Part shown: positions 8,281-16,207 of the stretch, piece after piece
Numbering within the stretch: the stretch's first letter is position 1
Layout: each line of letters opens with the position of its first letter
From: Acidobacteriota bacterium
GTDB lineage: Bacteria > Acidobacteriota > Terriglobia > UBA7540
Length of the DNA: 17,174 bases
Assembly (NCBI GenBank): GCA_021789565.1
Contig: JAJYJL010000038.1
Span: 1-17,174 of the forward strand
Direction of reading: 5' to 3'
Notes under the pieces: generated by a model
The model's input: only the letters and a program-made list of their open reading frames with translations
What the model was told of the DNA's origin: nothing
The model's database searches: none
Translations under genes and position numbers: made by a program

Positions 8281-8550
8281 CAGGCCCCGCAAATCGTCAA
8301 TGGCCATAGCATTCGGATGGCCTTCCGGAAACCCAATCTCCCGGAAGTTTTGCCAGGACAGCAAGTATCATACGAATTGGGATTTGTGAGAGCAGAGAGA
8401 ATACCCAGACACCTGTTTTCACGGTTGTCCGTTAAGGTTGTCCGATGGCGGGTAACTTATCCCGGTGACGTGGCCTGCGCTTCGAAATCGGGCAGTTACA
8501 TGCGAAACCTTTCGAATTCTCCCGTCTCCCTTCTAAATTTCAAAATTCTA

Positions 8551-8579
8551 TTGACATTTTAATTTCGTTGTAGGATAGT
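8551..8579 (+). promoter_or_regulatory. Candidate sigma70-like promoter of the TonB receptor gene
   Basis: A perfect TTGACA (8551-8556) is followed by 17 bp and GATAGT (8574-8579), which matches TATAAT at 4 of 6 positions, within an AT-rich stretch. It is the best plus-strand promoter match in the divergent region. The implied transcript starts near 8586, giving a leader of roughly 415 nt before the ATG at 9002. Confidence 0.5.
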
Positions 8580-8988
8580 TTTCCCTGTCCAGGTGGTCCA
8601 TGCTAACTTTTGATTTTATAAGCTGCTTGACGCACGGTTTATCATGCCAGCCCTCTGAAGGCCGTCGGCAGGGTCATTCACGGATGATGTGAAGGTTGAG
8701 TGTTTCCGATTTCTTTGGTGTTGGCGAGCTTCACTTTCGACACCACGCCTTGTGCAATATTTCGTCGGGTCAGCAGCAACACACGCAGGAGCGAACGCAA
8801 GCTCTCGAGATGGATCGATACTTCTTTTTGGGTAGCCATATGCCAGGCTGCTGGGAGGGGTTTAACAGAGAGCTATGTGGGTTTCCAATGGCCTTTGCTC
8901 GCACAAATCATGTGTTTACTTGCGTGGGGCGAGTCAAATCTAAGCGGAACGAGTTAGAACGAGACCCTAAAGAGAAATTGATAGTTTT

Positions 8989-8995
8989 AAGGAGG
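8989..8995 (+). promoter_or_regulatory. Shine-Dalgarno that fixes the TonB receptor start
   Basis: AAGGAGG lies six bases before the ATG at 9002 and is a near-perfect ribosome binding site. It decides the start, because the frame is open for another 102 codons upstream (to 8696) without any such site. Confidence 0.85.
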
Positions 8996-9001
8996 AAGTT
9001 G

Positions 9002-12000
9002 ATGCGTTCCCTATCGAAATCGATTTGCTTCCTATTTTTGCTCTCCTTCGGAGTAATTTTAGGCACAGCATGGGCCCAGGGCCCCGTGGGTACACTTAAC
9101 GGCACCGTTCAGGATCAAACGGGAGCGGTTGTGCCTGGCGCCACGGTCACTGCGACCAACATTGCCACTGGCGTGGCCACAAAGACCACAACCACGTCAG
9201 CGGGCACTTACACCTTGCCATACATTCCCTCCGGGACGTACACAATTACAGCCACCGCCACGGGCTTCGAAACCTCCTCTCGGACGAACATCATCCTGCG
9301 CGTCGCGCAGGACCTCACCGTGAACATTTCTCTCCATTTGGGCCAAGTCACCCAGCAGGTGACGGTCAGCTCCAAGCCAGTGCTGCTTCAAACGAGCTCG
9401 ACCGTAGTTCGTAACATTTCGGCCGAGGCGTACACTAACTGGCCCATCATGGTTAGCGACGGCCAGCGGCAGATTCAGCAATTCATCTTCTCAAGTTTGC
9501 CCGGCACCACCGGCAACACCTTCGAGGGATCGATTAACGGCGGGCAGGAGTACTCTCACGAGATCCTGATTGAGGGCATCCCCGTTGGCCGGTCCGATCT
9601 TTCCGGAGGCAACAATAACGAAATGAGCCCCTCTGCGGATGCGATCGGCGACTTCTCACTGCAGACGGGCGCAATCAGCGCCCAATACAACGGCGGACAG
9701 ACTGCCGTCGCAAATTACGATATCAAATCCGGGACTAACGCTCTGCACGGGTCACTTTTTTATTACAACCAGAACGAAGCGCTGGCCGCCCGGAATCTCT
9801 ATACCAGTACAACGGGCGGGAAGGTAAGTAGAAATCGCTTGAACAATTATGGGTGGTCCCTGGGAGGGCCCGTGATCATTCCCAAGATTTACAATGGTCA
9901 CGACAAGACTTTCTTCTTTACGAATTTTGAACATGACTCACTCAACAATCTGTCGGTGAGAGGCTTTGGAACCCTGCCCGCGACGGAGTACAAGCAAGGC
10001 GATTTTTCTGGCCTCCTGAATCCGAACTGGACGGGCAATCCCCTGTCGGGCACGCAAGTCGGCACTGATGCTTTGGGCCGCCCCATCATCTTTGGACAGA
10101 TCTACGATCCCAGCACCACAAGGACGGTCAACGGCCAGATTGTCCGCGATCCCTTCCCGGGCAACATCATCCCCACTACGGCGTGGGACCCGGTGGCCAA
10201 GAACATTGTCAACAATGTCGGCATCGTTGACCCGCAGTACGACCGAATGATCAACAACATCACGAGGATCGGCGGCTCTCCCTACTTCGACGAGCACATC
10301 TTAGGTATCAAGATCGACCACGTGATCAATGAGAAGAACCGGCTTTCCGGCTACTGGAACCGCGGCTACCGCAACCGGCAAAACAATGGCGGGACCCCGT
10401 TTCTGCCTTTCCCAGGTCCCCTCACCCAAAGCTGGCAGCAGCAAACCACGCCGTCGTACATGGGCAGATTTTCATGGACCACCACCATTACGTCCTCCTT
10501 GCTGAACCGTCTCGCGCTGGGCTACAACAGGTTCACTAACAACAATGGCGCACTGCCATCCACCGTGAATGTGGGGTGTGCATCGACGGAGGGACTAAGC
10601 GGCCTGCCTGACACCATGTGTCCCACCTTCAACTTCTCGGGTACCGAATACCAGGGCGGGTCAATCGCGCGGATGGGCGTCGGTTTCGTGGATTTTAGTC
10701 AAAACGGAAGCGAAGTCTTAATGGACGACGCCACTTGGATCCATGGGGCGCATACCTTCAAATTCGGGTACGAGTACAGCCGCTATTTCTATAATGACAA
10801 TTCACTCTCCGATGCCGGCGCTTTCCATTTCAGCCCGCGACAGACCGACCTGCCCGGCTACGACGCTTCAACCGGTCACGCATTTGCAAGCTTCCTGCTC
10901 GGTGGGGTAAATAGCGTCGGCCATGGGATCTCTGGTATCAGCTCAGCGTTCACTCAGCCTTACGACGAGTTCTATTTTCTCGATGACTGGAAAGTGACCC
11001 CGAAGCTTACGCTCAATATGGGCCTGAGGTGGGGAATTGTTCCGCCATTCCACGAGCGCACCGGCCGTATGTCCGAGGTTTCCTTGACCACGCCCAATCC
11101 CGGCGCGGACAACCACCTCGGCGCGCTGGTGTTTGGCAATCGCTTTAACAACACCTACTATAAATTGTTCGGCCCACGCTTCGGTATTGCATACCAACTC
11201 AGCCACAAGATCATAATTCGTGCCGGTTATGGCATAACCAACACGCCGCCCATTGCCAACAACTGGGGCTATGGAGGGTTTTTGAACGGATTTAATGGCA
11301 CCGACAACGTGGTGGCCGGTACGAGCCCAACGGGATTCGTTGACGACCCCTCAATTTACTTGAGCAATCCGTACCCGCCTTTTACACAAACGTTGCCCAA
11401 CACGGATCCGACTCAGTTGAACTATCAAAGCGCAGTAGCGACCACAGCGCCAGACGCCAACCGCCCGGCCTACGTGCAGAACTACGACTTCACGATTCAA
11501 TACATGTTGCCCCGGCAAACGGTGCTGGAGGTCGCGTATGTCGGTAACAAAGGTACGCGGCTCTGGGGATCCAACAGTCCGTCTGTTTTCAGCGAATACG
11601 ACGGCCTGCCCTCAAGCATCCTTTCGATGGGTGACATCCTCAATCAGCCCGTCAGCGCGAACCCGCAGTTCATGCCGTATCCCAGCTTCCCCACTAACCT
11701 GGCCGTATCTACGGCGCTCAGGCCCTATCCCCAGTACTTTGGGATTGAGGAGCAATTCCCTTACAACACCAACTCTAATTACAGCTCCTTGCAGGTAACA
11801 GCGACGAAACACCTGGCCAGGGGGCTAAGCTTCCTGGCCGCTTACACCTGGTCCAAGGCCATTGGCTACGTGGATGCCAATGGGCCGGGGGCTTACTACG
11901 CCACCTTGCAGGACTATCACAACCGCGCTTTAGAGAGGTCTGTCACTTCATTCAACCTTCCCCAGAGTTTCAAGCTGACCTGGGTGTGGCAGACCCCGGT

Positions 12001-12541
12001 GGGGAAAGGGAGGCACTGGGACCTGCACTGGGCTAACCCCTTCCTGGGAGGATGGCAATTTTCGGCGATCCAAAACTATTCATCCGGAGCTTCGCTCGCG
12101 ATCTCAGAGGGAGGTCTGTTGATTCCAGATGGAGTCGCTTTCGGGATTCGGCCGGACGTCGTTGCGGGCCAGAAGTTGACCCTCGGCGGCGCCGCCAAGA
12201 ATGTCGACGTGTTTAACCCGACGCCGTACCTCAATCCCGCGGGGTTCGCTTTTGTCCCGCAAACGGCAAACGGAATGCCTTTGCGGGTGGGTACGGCTCC
12301 CAGAGAACTGCCGTACGTACGAGGCCCGGGTGTGGCGGGCGAAATCTTCCGGCTGGAAAAGAGGTTTCCGTTCACCAAGCGGGAGGGAACGTACTTCGAA
12401 CTCGGGATGACAATGACCAATCCCTTCAACCGCCATACCGCCTACATCTCTTCCACGGATGTCACTTCCTCACAGTTTGGAGAGTTGTTAGCGGGTGGTG
12501 GGGGGCGAACCGTCCAGTTAGACGGCCGCATCGAGTTCTAG
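9002..12541 (+). CDS. Oar-like TonB-dependent outer-membrane receptor with N-terminal carboxypeptidase-regulatory domain
   Basis: The product is 1179 residues. Residues 1-25 form a signal peptide (a basic MRSLSKS start, a hydrophobic core, cleavage likely at AWA-Q). Residues about 28-115 are a carboxypeptidase-regulatory/Cna-B-type beta sandwich: GTLNGTVQDQTGAVVPGATV and, later, TYTLPYIPSGTYTITATATG. A plug-like domain follows, with ILIEGIPVGR and an SGTNALHGSLFYY motif near 250, then a long barrel rich in aromatic and Asn/Gly residues. The protein ends in VQLDGRIEF, with the terminal Phe expected of outer-membrane barrels. This build is typical of the large acidobacterial TonB-dependent receptors. 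It should import a ligand too large for porins, using TonB energy; a glycan or glycopeptide is plausible from the context but not shown. The start is set by AAGGAGG. Two cysteines (VGC and MCP, 20 to 25 residues apart) may form a disulfide in a loop. The next gene lies 79 bp downstream. Confidence 0.92.
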   Translation: MRSLSKSICFLFLLSFGVILGTAWAQGPVGTLNGTVQDQTGAVVPGATVTATNIATGVATKTTTTSAGTYTLPYIPSGTYTITATATGFETSSRTNIILRVAQDLTVNISLHLGQVTQQVTVSSKPVLLQTSSTVVRNISAEAYTNWPIMVSDGQRQIQQFIFSSLPGTTGNTFEGSINGGQEYSHEILIEGIPVGRSDLSGGNNNEMSPSADAIGDFSLQTGAISAQYNGGQTAVANYDIKSGTNALHGSLFYYNQNEALAARNLYTSTTGGKVSRNRLNNYGWSLGGPVIIPKIYNGHDKTFFFTNFEHDSLNNLSVRGFGTLPATEYKQGDFSGLLNPNWTGNPLSGTQVGTDALGRPIIFGQIYDPSTTRTVNGQIVRDPFPGNIIPTTAWDPVAKNIVNNVGIVDPQYDRMINNITRIGGSPYFDEHILGIKIDHVINEKNRLSGYWNRGYRNRQNNGGTPFLPFPGPLTQSWQQQTTPSYMGRFSWTTTITSSLLNRLALGYNRFTNNNGALPSTVNVGCASTEGLSGLPDTMCPTFNFSGTEYQGGSIARMGVGFVDFSQNGSEVLMDDATWIHGAHTFKFGYEYSRYFYNDNSLSDAGAFHFSPRQTDLPGYDASTGHAFASFLLGGVNSVGHGISGISSAFTQPYDEFYFLDDWKVTPKLTLNMGLRWGIVPPFHERTGRMSEVSLTTPNPGADNHLGALVFGNRFNNTYYKLFGPRFGIAYQLSHKIIIRAGYGITNTPPIANNWGYGGFLNGFNGTDNVVAGTSPTGFVDDPSIYLSNPYPPFTQTLPNTDPTQLNYQSAVATTAPDANRPAYVQNYDFTIQYMLPRQTVLEVAYVGNKGTRLWGSNSPSVFSEYDGLPSSILSMGDILNQPVSANPQFMPYPSFPTNLAVSTALRPYPQYFGIEEQFPYNTNSNYSSLQVTATKHLARGLSFLAAYTWSKAIGYVDANGPGAYYATLQDYHNRALERSVTSFNLPQSFKLTWVWQTPVGKGRHWDLHWANPFLGGWQFSAIQNYSSGASLAISEGGLLIPDGVAFGIRPDVVAGQKLTLGGAAKNVDVFNPTPYLNPAGFAFVPQTANGMPLRVGTAPRELPYVRGPGVAGEIFRLEKRFPFTKREGTYFELGMTMTNPFNRHTAYISSTDVTSSQFGELLAGGGGRTVQLDGRIEF

Positions 12542-12572
12542 GTAGCATGCGGTCTGTGCTGTTGATTCCTTG

Positions 12573-12603
12573 CGCGGAGCGGATGGTATTCATCCGCTCC
12601 GCG
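12573..12603 (+). terminator. Perfect 13-bp stem-loop between receptor and sulfatase-like gene
   Basis: CGCGGAGCGGATG (12573-12585) and CATCCGCTCCGCG (12591-12603) pair perfectly around a 5-nt loop. The hairpin lies 31 bp after the receptor stop codon. What follows (TGCTATTAT) is only modestly T-rich, so termination may be partial. It begins 48 bp and ends 17 bp before the sulfatase-like ATG at 12621, and could also protect the receptor mRNA's 3' end or lower read-through into the next gene. Confidence 0.6.
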
Positions 12604-12620
12604 TGCTATTATACGGGGTT

Positions 12621-14744
12621 ATGAAGCGCAGGTTGATACCCGCCCTCGGCACAGGGTTGCGCCCGAGGGGCGACTCTGGGCATGGCGGGCCCATCCACCG
12701 GTGGATAGGGGCGCTTCTTGCTGGGCTTTGCCTGTTAAGTTTGACGGTTTTCACCTCGTGCAATTCCGGGGAGAAGACGCGGGCCGAAGCGCGCACTTCC
12801 TTAAAGCCGCTCAACGTGGTCCTGATCACGATCGATACGTTGCGATCGGACCATGTCCATTGTTACGGATACCAGGACGTCAAAACGCCTACATTAGATG
12901 CGCTGGCGCAACGCGGCGTGCTGTTTGAGCAAGCCGTGGCGCAGGCCCCCTTGACGGACCCATCCCACGCCAGCATCTTCACGGGCGAGTATCCAACCCG
13001 CCACCACGTTCGCGACACGGGCGGTTTCATTCTTCCCTCCTCCTCCATTACCCTTGCAACAATCCTGCAGAAACACGGGTGGGATACCGCGGCGTTTATC
13101 GGCTCAGCCGTACTCAAGAGGGCATTTGGGTTCAATCTGGGCTTTGGGTATTATGACGACCAGATGCCTAAGCCGGGCCATGGCGACCAATATCTGGAAG
13201 AACCGTCCCGGCCTGCCAAGATGGTGATTGACCATGCCATTCATTGGCTGAACACGCAGACAGGGAAGCCGTTCTTCCTCTGGGTCCACCTCTACGATCC
13301 GCATATGCCTTACACGCCACCCAGCCCCTTCCGCGAAGAGTACAGGACCCACCCGTACGATGGCGAAATCGCTTACGCGGACCAGCAGCTTGGGCGGCTG
13401 TTCGACGTCCTCAGAGAGAAAGCTCCCAAAAACACGATTATTGCCGTCTTATCCGATCACGGGGAAAGCCTGGGTGATCACGGTGAATACACGCACGGGA
13501 TCTTCCTTTACGACTCGACCTTGCGAATCGTCTTCATCATGGCGGGGCCGGGTGTTCCTGCCGGAATGCGGATCAAACGGCAGGTGAGGGAAATCGACTT
13601 TCTGCCAACGGTGCTTGGGCTGATGGGCGGGCAAGCTTTGGTGCCGCCTCGGGTGCAGGGCACAAGCCTGGTACCGGCATTTTCGGGCAATCCGGTTGAT
13701 ACGGGAACTTCCTACGAGGAGACGCTTTACCCCAAAATCAACATGGGATGGTCAGAACTTCGCGGCATTCGAACGGATCACTGGATGTACATCCGCGCCC
13801 CGAAGTCCGAGCTGTATGACTTGACCCGGGATCCCGGTGAGAAAACGAATGTCATTCAACAGCATCCGCTGCAAGCTGAGAGGTTGAATTCGATTCTGAA
13901 TGGAGTGATCTCAGCCGAAGGCCACGGCACTACGGAGAAGGTTAAATTGGGGTTGATGAAACCGCAAATGGAGCAAGAACTGTACTCGCTCGGCTATTTG
14001 TCGGCGTACTCGCCCAGGTCGTATGACTTGACGGGGCATGGTATCGACCCCAAGGACCGCACGAACATTCTCAAATTGCTCTACGAAGCCGAGAACCCCC
14101 TGTCGAATACGAGCGATGCGCGCCGCCTTGAACTGGAACAGCAGGCTTTGGCCGAGGACCCTACGAATCCCCAGATTTACTACCTGCTGGGCGGACGATA
14201 CGACAAGGCGCACGAATACAAGAAGGAGATGAATCTCTTTCGGACCGCGGTCAAGGAGGGCATCGACAGTGGACTGCTACATTCACGCATGGCCGACTTG
14301 TTGCTTCGCGAGGGGAAGACGGACGAAGCCATCACCGAATATGAGAAAGCGGTGCAATACAATCCCTCCGACACGGAGAGCCTTGCAAACCTGGCTACCG
14401 CGTACCTGAACAAAGGGAGGCTTGAGAACGCCGCTCTCGACTTCAAACGGATTCTGGTCATGAACCCGGATAATGCCACGGCGCAAAACGGCTTGGGCCT
14501 GATTGCCATTCAACGCCGGAATCCTCAAGCGGCACGCGGTTATTTCGAGCGCGCAGTCCAGCTCAACCCCAACTTGCTGGAGGCGCAGGTAAATCTGGGG
14601 TTGATTTACGAGATGGCGGGCGACCGTGAGCAGGCGCGGAAGTGCTTTGAGACCTTCCTTGCCAAAGCATCCCCCTCTCAGTACGCCACGGTTATTCCGA
14701 AGGTGCGCCAGGAGTTGGCGTCTCTTCCACAAAAGAAGCCATGA
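12621..14744 (+). CDS. Sulfatase-like (alkaline phosphatase superfamily) lipoprotein with C-terminal TPRs
   Basis: The product is 707 residues. A basic start (MKRRLIP) and a hydrophobic segment (about 28-46) end in FTSC, a plausible lipobox with C47 as the lipidated residue. Residues about 63-430 form a sulfatase-type alkaline-phosphatase-superfamily domain: VVLITIDTLRSDH (66-78, D72 and D77), PLTDPSHASIFTG (110-122), LYDPHMPY (224-231) and LSDHGESLGDHGEYTHG (277-293, with metal ligands D279 and H280). At the sulfatase nucleophile site the sequence is TDPSH, not CxPxR, so formylglycine cannot form; Thr112 would act directly, as in phosphoethanolamine-transferase-like relatives. Residues about 500-690 hold four or five TPRs, such as ADLLLREGKTDEAITEYEKA. 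It is probably anchored in the periplasm or outer membrane and acts on a phosphate or sulfate ester. I chose the ATG at 12621; the frame is open 17 codons upstream, but through the hairpin. The Shine-Dalgarno is poor (GGGG). It lies 79 bp after the receptor gene. Confidence 0.85.
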   Translation: MKRRLIPALGTGLRPRGDSGHGGPIHRWIGALLAGLCLLSLTVFTSCNSGEKTRAEARTSLKPLNVVLITIDTLRSDHVHCYGYQDVKTPTLDALAQRGVLFEQAVAQAPLTDPSHASIFTGEYPTRHHVRDTGGFILPSSSITLATILQKHGWDTAAFIGSAVLKRAFGFNLGFGYYDDQMPKPGHGDQYLEEPSRPAKMVIDHAIHWLNTQTGKPFFLWVHLYDPHMPYTPPSPFREEYRTHPYDGEIAYADQQLGRLFDVLREKAPKNTIIAVLSDHGESLGDHGEYTHGIFLYDSTLRIVFIMAGPGVPAGMRIKRQVREIDFLPTVLGLMGGQALVPPRVQGTSLVPAFSGNPVDTGTSYEETLYPKINMGWSELRGIRTDHWMYIRAPKSELYDLTRDPGEKTNVIQQHPLQAERLNSILNGVISAEGHGTTEKVKLGLMKPQMEQELYSLGYLSAYSPRSYDLTGHGIDPKDRTNILKLLYEAENPLSNTSDARRLELEQQALAEDPTNPQIYYLLGGRYDKAHEYKKEMNLFRTAVKEGIDSGLLHSRMADLLLREGKTDEAITEYEKAVQYNPSDTESLANLATAYLNKGRLENAALDFKRILVMNPDNATAQNGLGLIAIQRRNPQAARGYFERAVQLNPNLLEAQVNLGLIYEMAGDREQARKCFETFLAKASPSQYATVIPKVRQELASLPQKKP

Positions 14745-14951
14745 ATCTTTTCTTGCGCGTCCTCCTTTTAAAGATTGCACCCTTAGGCTCTCACAACAGA
14801 CACCAAAGTCCAGACACAAGCTGCGCTACCGCCAGCAGCCCATGTCGGCATTCGCACGGCTCGCTCTGGCTGGCGACGAGCGGCACGACAGGGAGATGCC
14901 GATGATGTTCCGCAAGGCAAGATACGGGCAGCCGAGCCAATGCAGGTAGCC
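14745..14951 (+). other. Gap between sulfatase-like and TPR genes, with a possible stem-loop
   Basis: No gene is visible in these 207 bp. TCGGCAT (14845-14851) and ATGCCGA (14896-14902) pair perfectly over 7 bp, and GCTCG (14859-14863) with CGAGC (14877-14881) can form an inner 5-bp stem. This could be a folded leader or spacer RNA. There is no T-run, so it is not a clear terminator, and I see no convincing promoter. Confidence 0.35.
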
Positions 14952-16154
14952 ATGATATCCAAACACAAATCCACGGCCTGCCCGGCCCCTCACTTCACCC
15001 GAATGGCCACACTTTCCTGGGGGATATGCGCGGTATTATTGTGCGCTGTAACCATCTGTGCCCAGGTTGCTCCCTCTTCAGAGCCATTGCGCCGTGCCAG
15101 GGAGCTGGTGATCGCTGGAAAGCCCGAGCAGGCCATTCCCATCTATCAGGAACTGGTTCGAAAGTTTCCCAACAATCCGGGACTTCGCGTGGACCTTTGC
15201 ATCGCCCAGTACACGGCCCGGCATTACAGGGACTCGGCCGAGGAGGCAAAAGCGGCACTCAGGCTTCAACCGGGGTTGCCCAGCGCGAATCTATTCCTGG
15301 GCGCCAGTTATCTCCAGCTTGGTGAATTTGCCTCCGCCATCCCGCCGCTTCAGAAGGCGCTGGAAGCGCGACCCTCGGACCGCAACGCGCGGCTTTCCCT
15401 GGCGGACGCGTTTTCGGGAGCCGGACAGTACGAGCAAGCTACCCAACAGTTTCAAAAATTGTCGGAAATCCTTCCAGGCAGTCCCAAGGTCTGGTATGGG
15501 TTGGGCCATTGCTACGACAAACTTGCCGAGAAGTCGCCCGGACAAAGCGCACATTACCGGGAATTGGCGCAGCAAGCTTACAACCGATTGGACCAACTGC
15601 CTCCCTCACTCGAAAGTCGTATTCACGCTGCCGAACTGCTCGACAGAAGCTCGGAGTGGATGGAGGCTGCAAAACTATGGCGCAAAGCACTGGAGCTCGC
15701 ACCACACGATAACCGGGCGCGGGGAGGTCTGGCCTGGGCGCTCTATCGAGCGCGCGACTACAAATCGGCGCTGCAGGTGATTGAAAGCATGCGGAAAGAC
15801 GGCTTTGATTCCGTCTTGGTCAACTTCTTAACCGGAGGATGCTGGCTCAACCTGGAGCAGCCGAAGAAAAGCATTCCATATCTGGAAAAAGCCATCACCG
15901 ACGATTCCCATTTCCTGCCTGCGAAGGCCGCTCTCGGGCAGGCCCTTCTGCGAACCGGCAGCGCCCGGGAGGCTATCCCGTTCCTTCGGGCTGCGCTTTC
16001 CGTTGACGAAGACGGGACCACTCACTTCCAGCTTTATCGCGCCTATTCGATCGCGGGCCAGGCCGCGGCGGCAAAGCAAGCGCTCTCGGATTACGAAGAG
16101 TTTAAGAAAGGGCTGCCCCATTCCTCAACCGCGCAGGAAAACGCTTACCGTTAA
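14952..16154 (+). CDS. Secreted tetratricopeptide-repeat protein
   Basis: The product is 400 residues from the ATG at 14952. A hydrophobic segment (ATLSWGICAVLLCAVTICAQ, about 19-38) after a basic start indicates a signal peptide with cleavage near CAQ, or a membrane anchor. The rest is a nearly continuous set of TPRs, about nine, for example ELVIAGKPEQAIPIYQELV, ANLFLGASYLQLGEFASAIP, LGHCYDKLAEKSPGQ and AKAALGQALLRTGSAREAIP. TPRs build a curved helical scaffold for binding protein partners. No catalytic domain is present, so a role as an assembly or adaptor protein in the periplasm is likely. Other possible starts are ATG at 14940 (no Shine-Dalgarno) and 15003 (just before the hydrophobic segment); 14952 has AGG five bases upstream. 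It follows the sulfatase-like/TPR gene in the same direction, so the two may share a transcript and interact. Confidence 0.85.
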   Translation: MISKHKSTACPAPHFTRMATLSWGICAVLLCAVTICAQVAPSSEPLRRARELVIAGKPEQAIPIYQELVRKFPNNPGLRVDLCIAQYTARHYRDSAEEAKAALRLQPGLPSANLFLGASYLQLGEFASAIPPLQKALEARPSDRNARLSLADAFSGAGQYEQATQQFQKLSEILPGSPKVWYGLGHCYDKLAEKSPGQSAHYRELAQQAYNRLDQLPPSLESRIHAAELLDRSSEWMEAAKLWRKALELAPHDNRARGGLAWALYRARDYKSALQVIESMRKDGFDSVLVNFLTGGCWLNLEQPKKSIPYLEKAITDDSHFLPAKAALGQALLRTGSAREAIPFLRAALSVDEDGTTHFQLYRAYSIAGQAAAAKQALSDYEEFKKGLPHSSTAQENAYR

Positions 16155-16167
16155 GATAACTGCACCT

Positions 16168-16207
16168 TTGAGCTCAACCAGGGCAACTAAGGTTCGCGAA
16201 CCCTTAG
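16168..16207. terminator. Palindromes at the convergent junction, possible bidirectional terminator
   Basis: TTGAGCTCAA (16168-16177) is a perfect 10-bp palindrome. GGTTCGCGAACC (16191-16202) is a perfect 12-bp palindrome and extends to CTAAGG...CCCTTAG with one bulged base. The second overlaps the stop codon and last codons of the minus-strand gene. The first lies in the 32-bp gap after the TPR stop codon. Position suggests termination in both directions, but neither is followed by a T-run. Confidence 0.35.

Larger units (their letters stand above)
8167..9001. other. Long divergent control region
   Basis: These 835 bp separate the minus-strand carbohydrate group from the plus-strand TonB receptor. 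The left part holds a minus-strand promoter candidate (8201-8229) and two perfect inverted repeats (8225-8235 and 8267-8280). A 9-bp direct repeat GGTTGTCCG (8423-8431 and 8436-8444) follows. An AT-rich stretch from about 8530 contains the plus-strand promoter candidate at 8551-8579. The remaining ~415 bases up to the receptor start would be an unusually long leader. Open frames run through parts of it, including one continuous with the receptor, but they lack a Shine-Dalgarno and family-like sequence. Confidence 0.55.

Noticed and set aside
7777..8562. 261-codon plus-strand open frame across the broken gene and the divergent region
   Set aside because: Its Ser/Arg-rich composition, lack of a ribosome binding site and lack of any domain suggest chance. 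The opposite strand carries the coding signal.
8696..9001. 102-codon upstream extension of the TonB receptor frame
   Set aside because: The near-perfect AAGGAGG and the signal peptide place the start at 9002; the extension has no family-like sequence and would bury the signal peptide.
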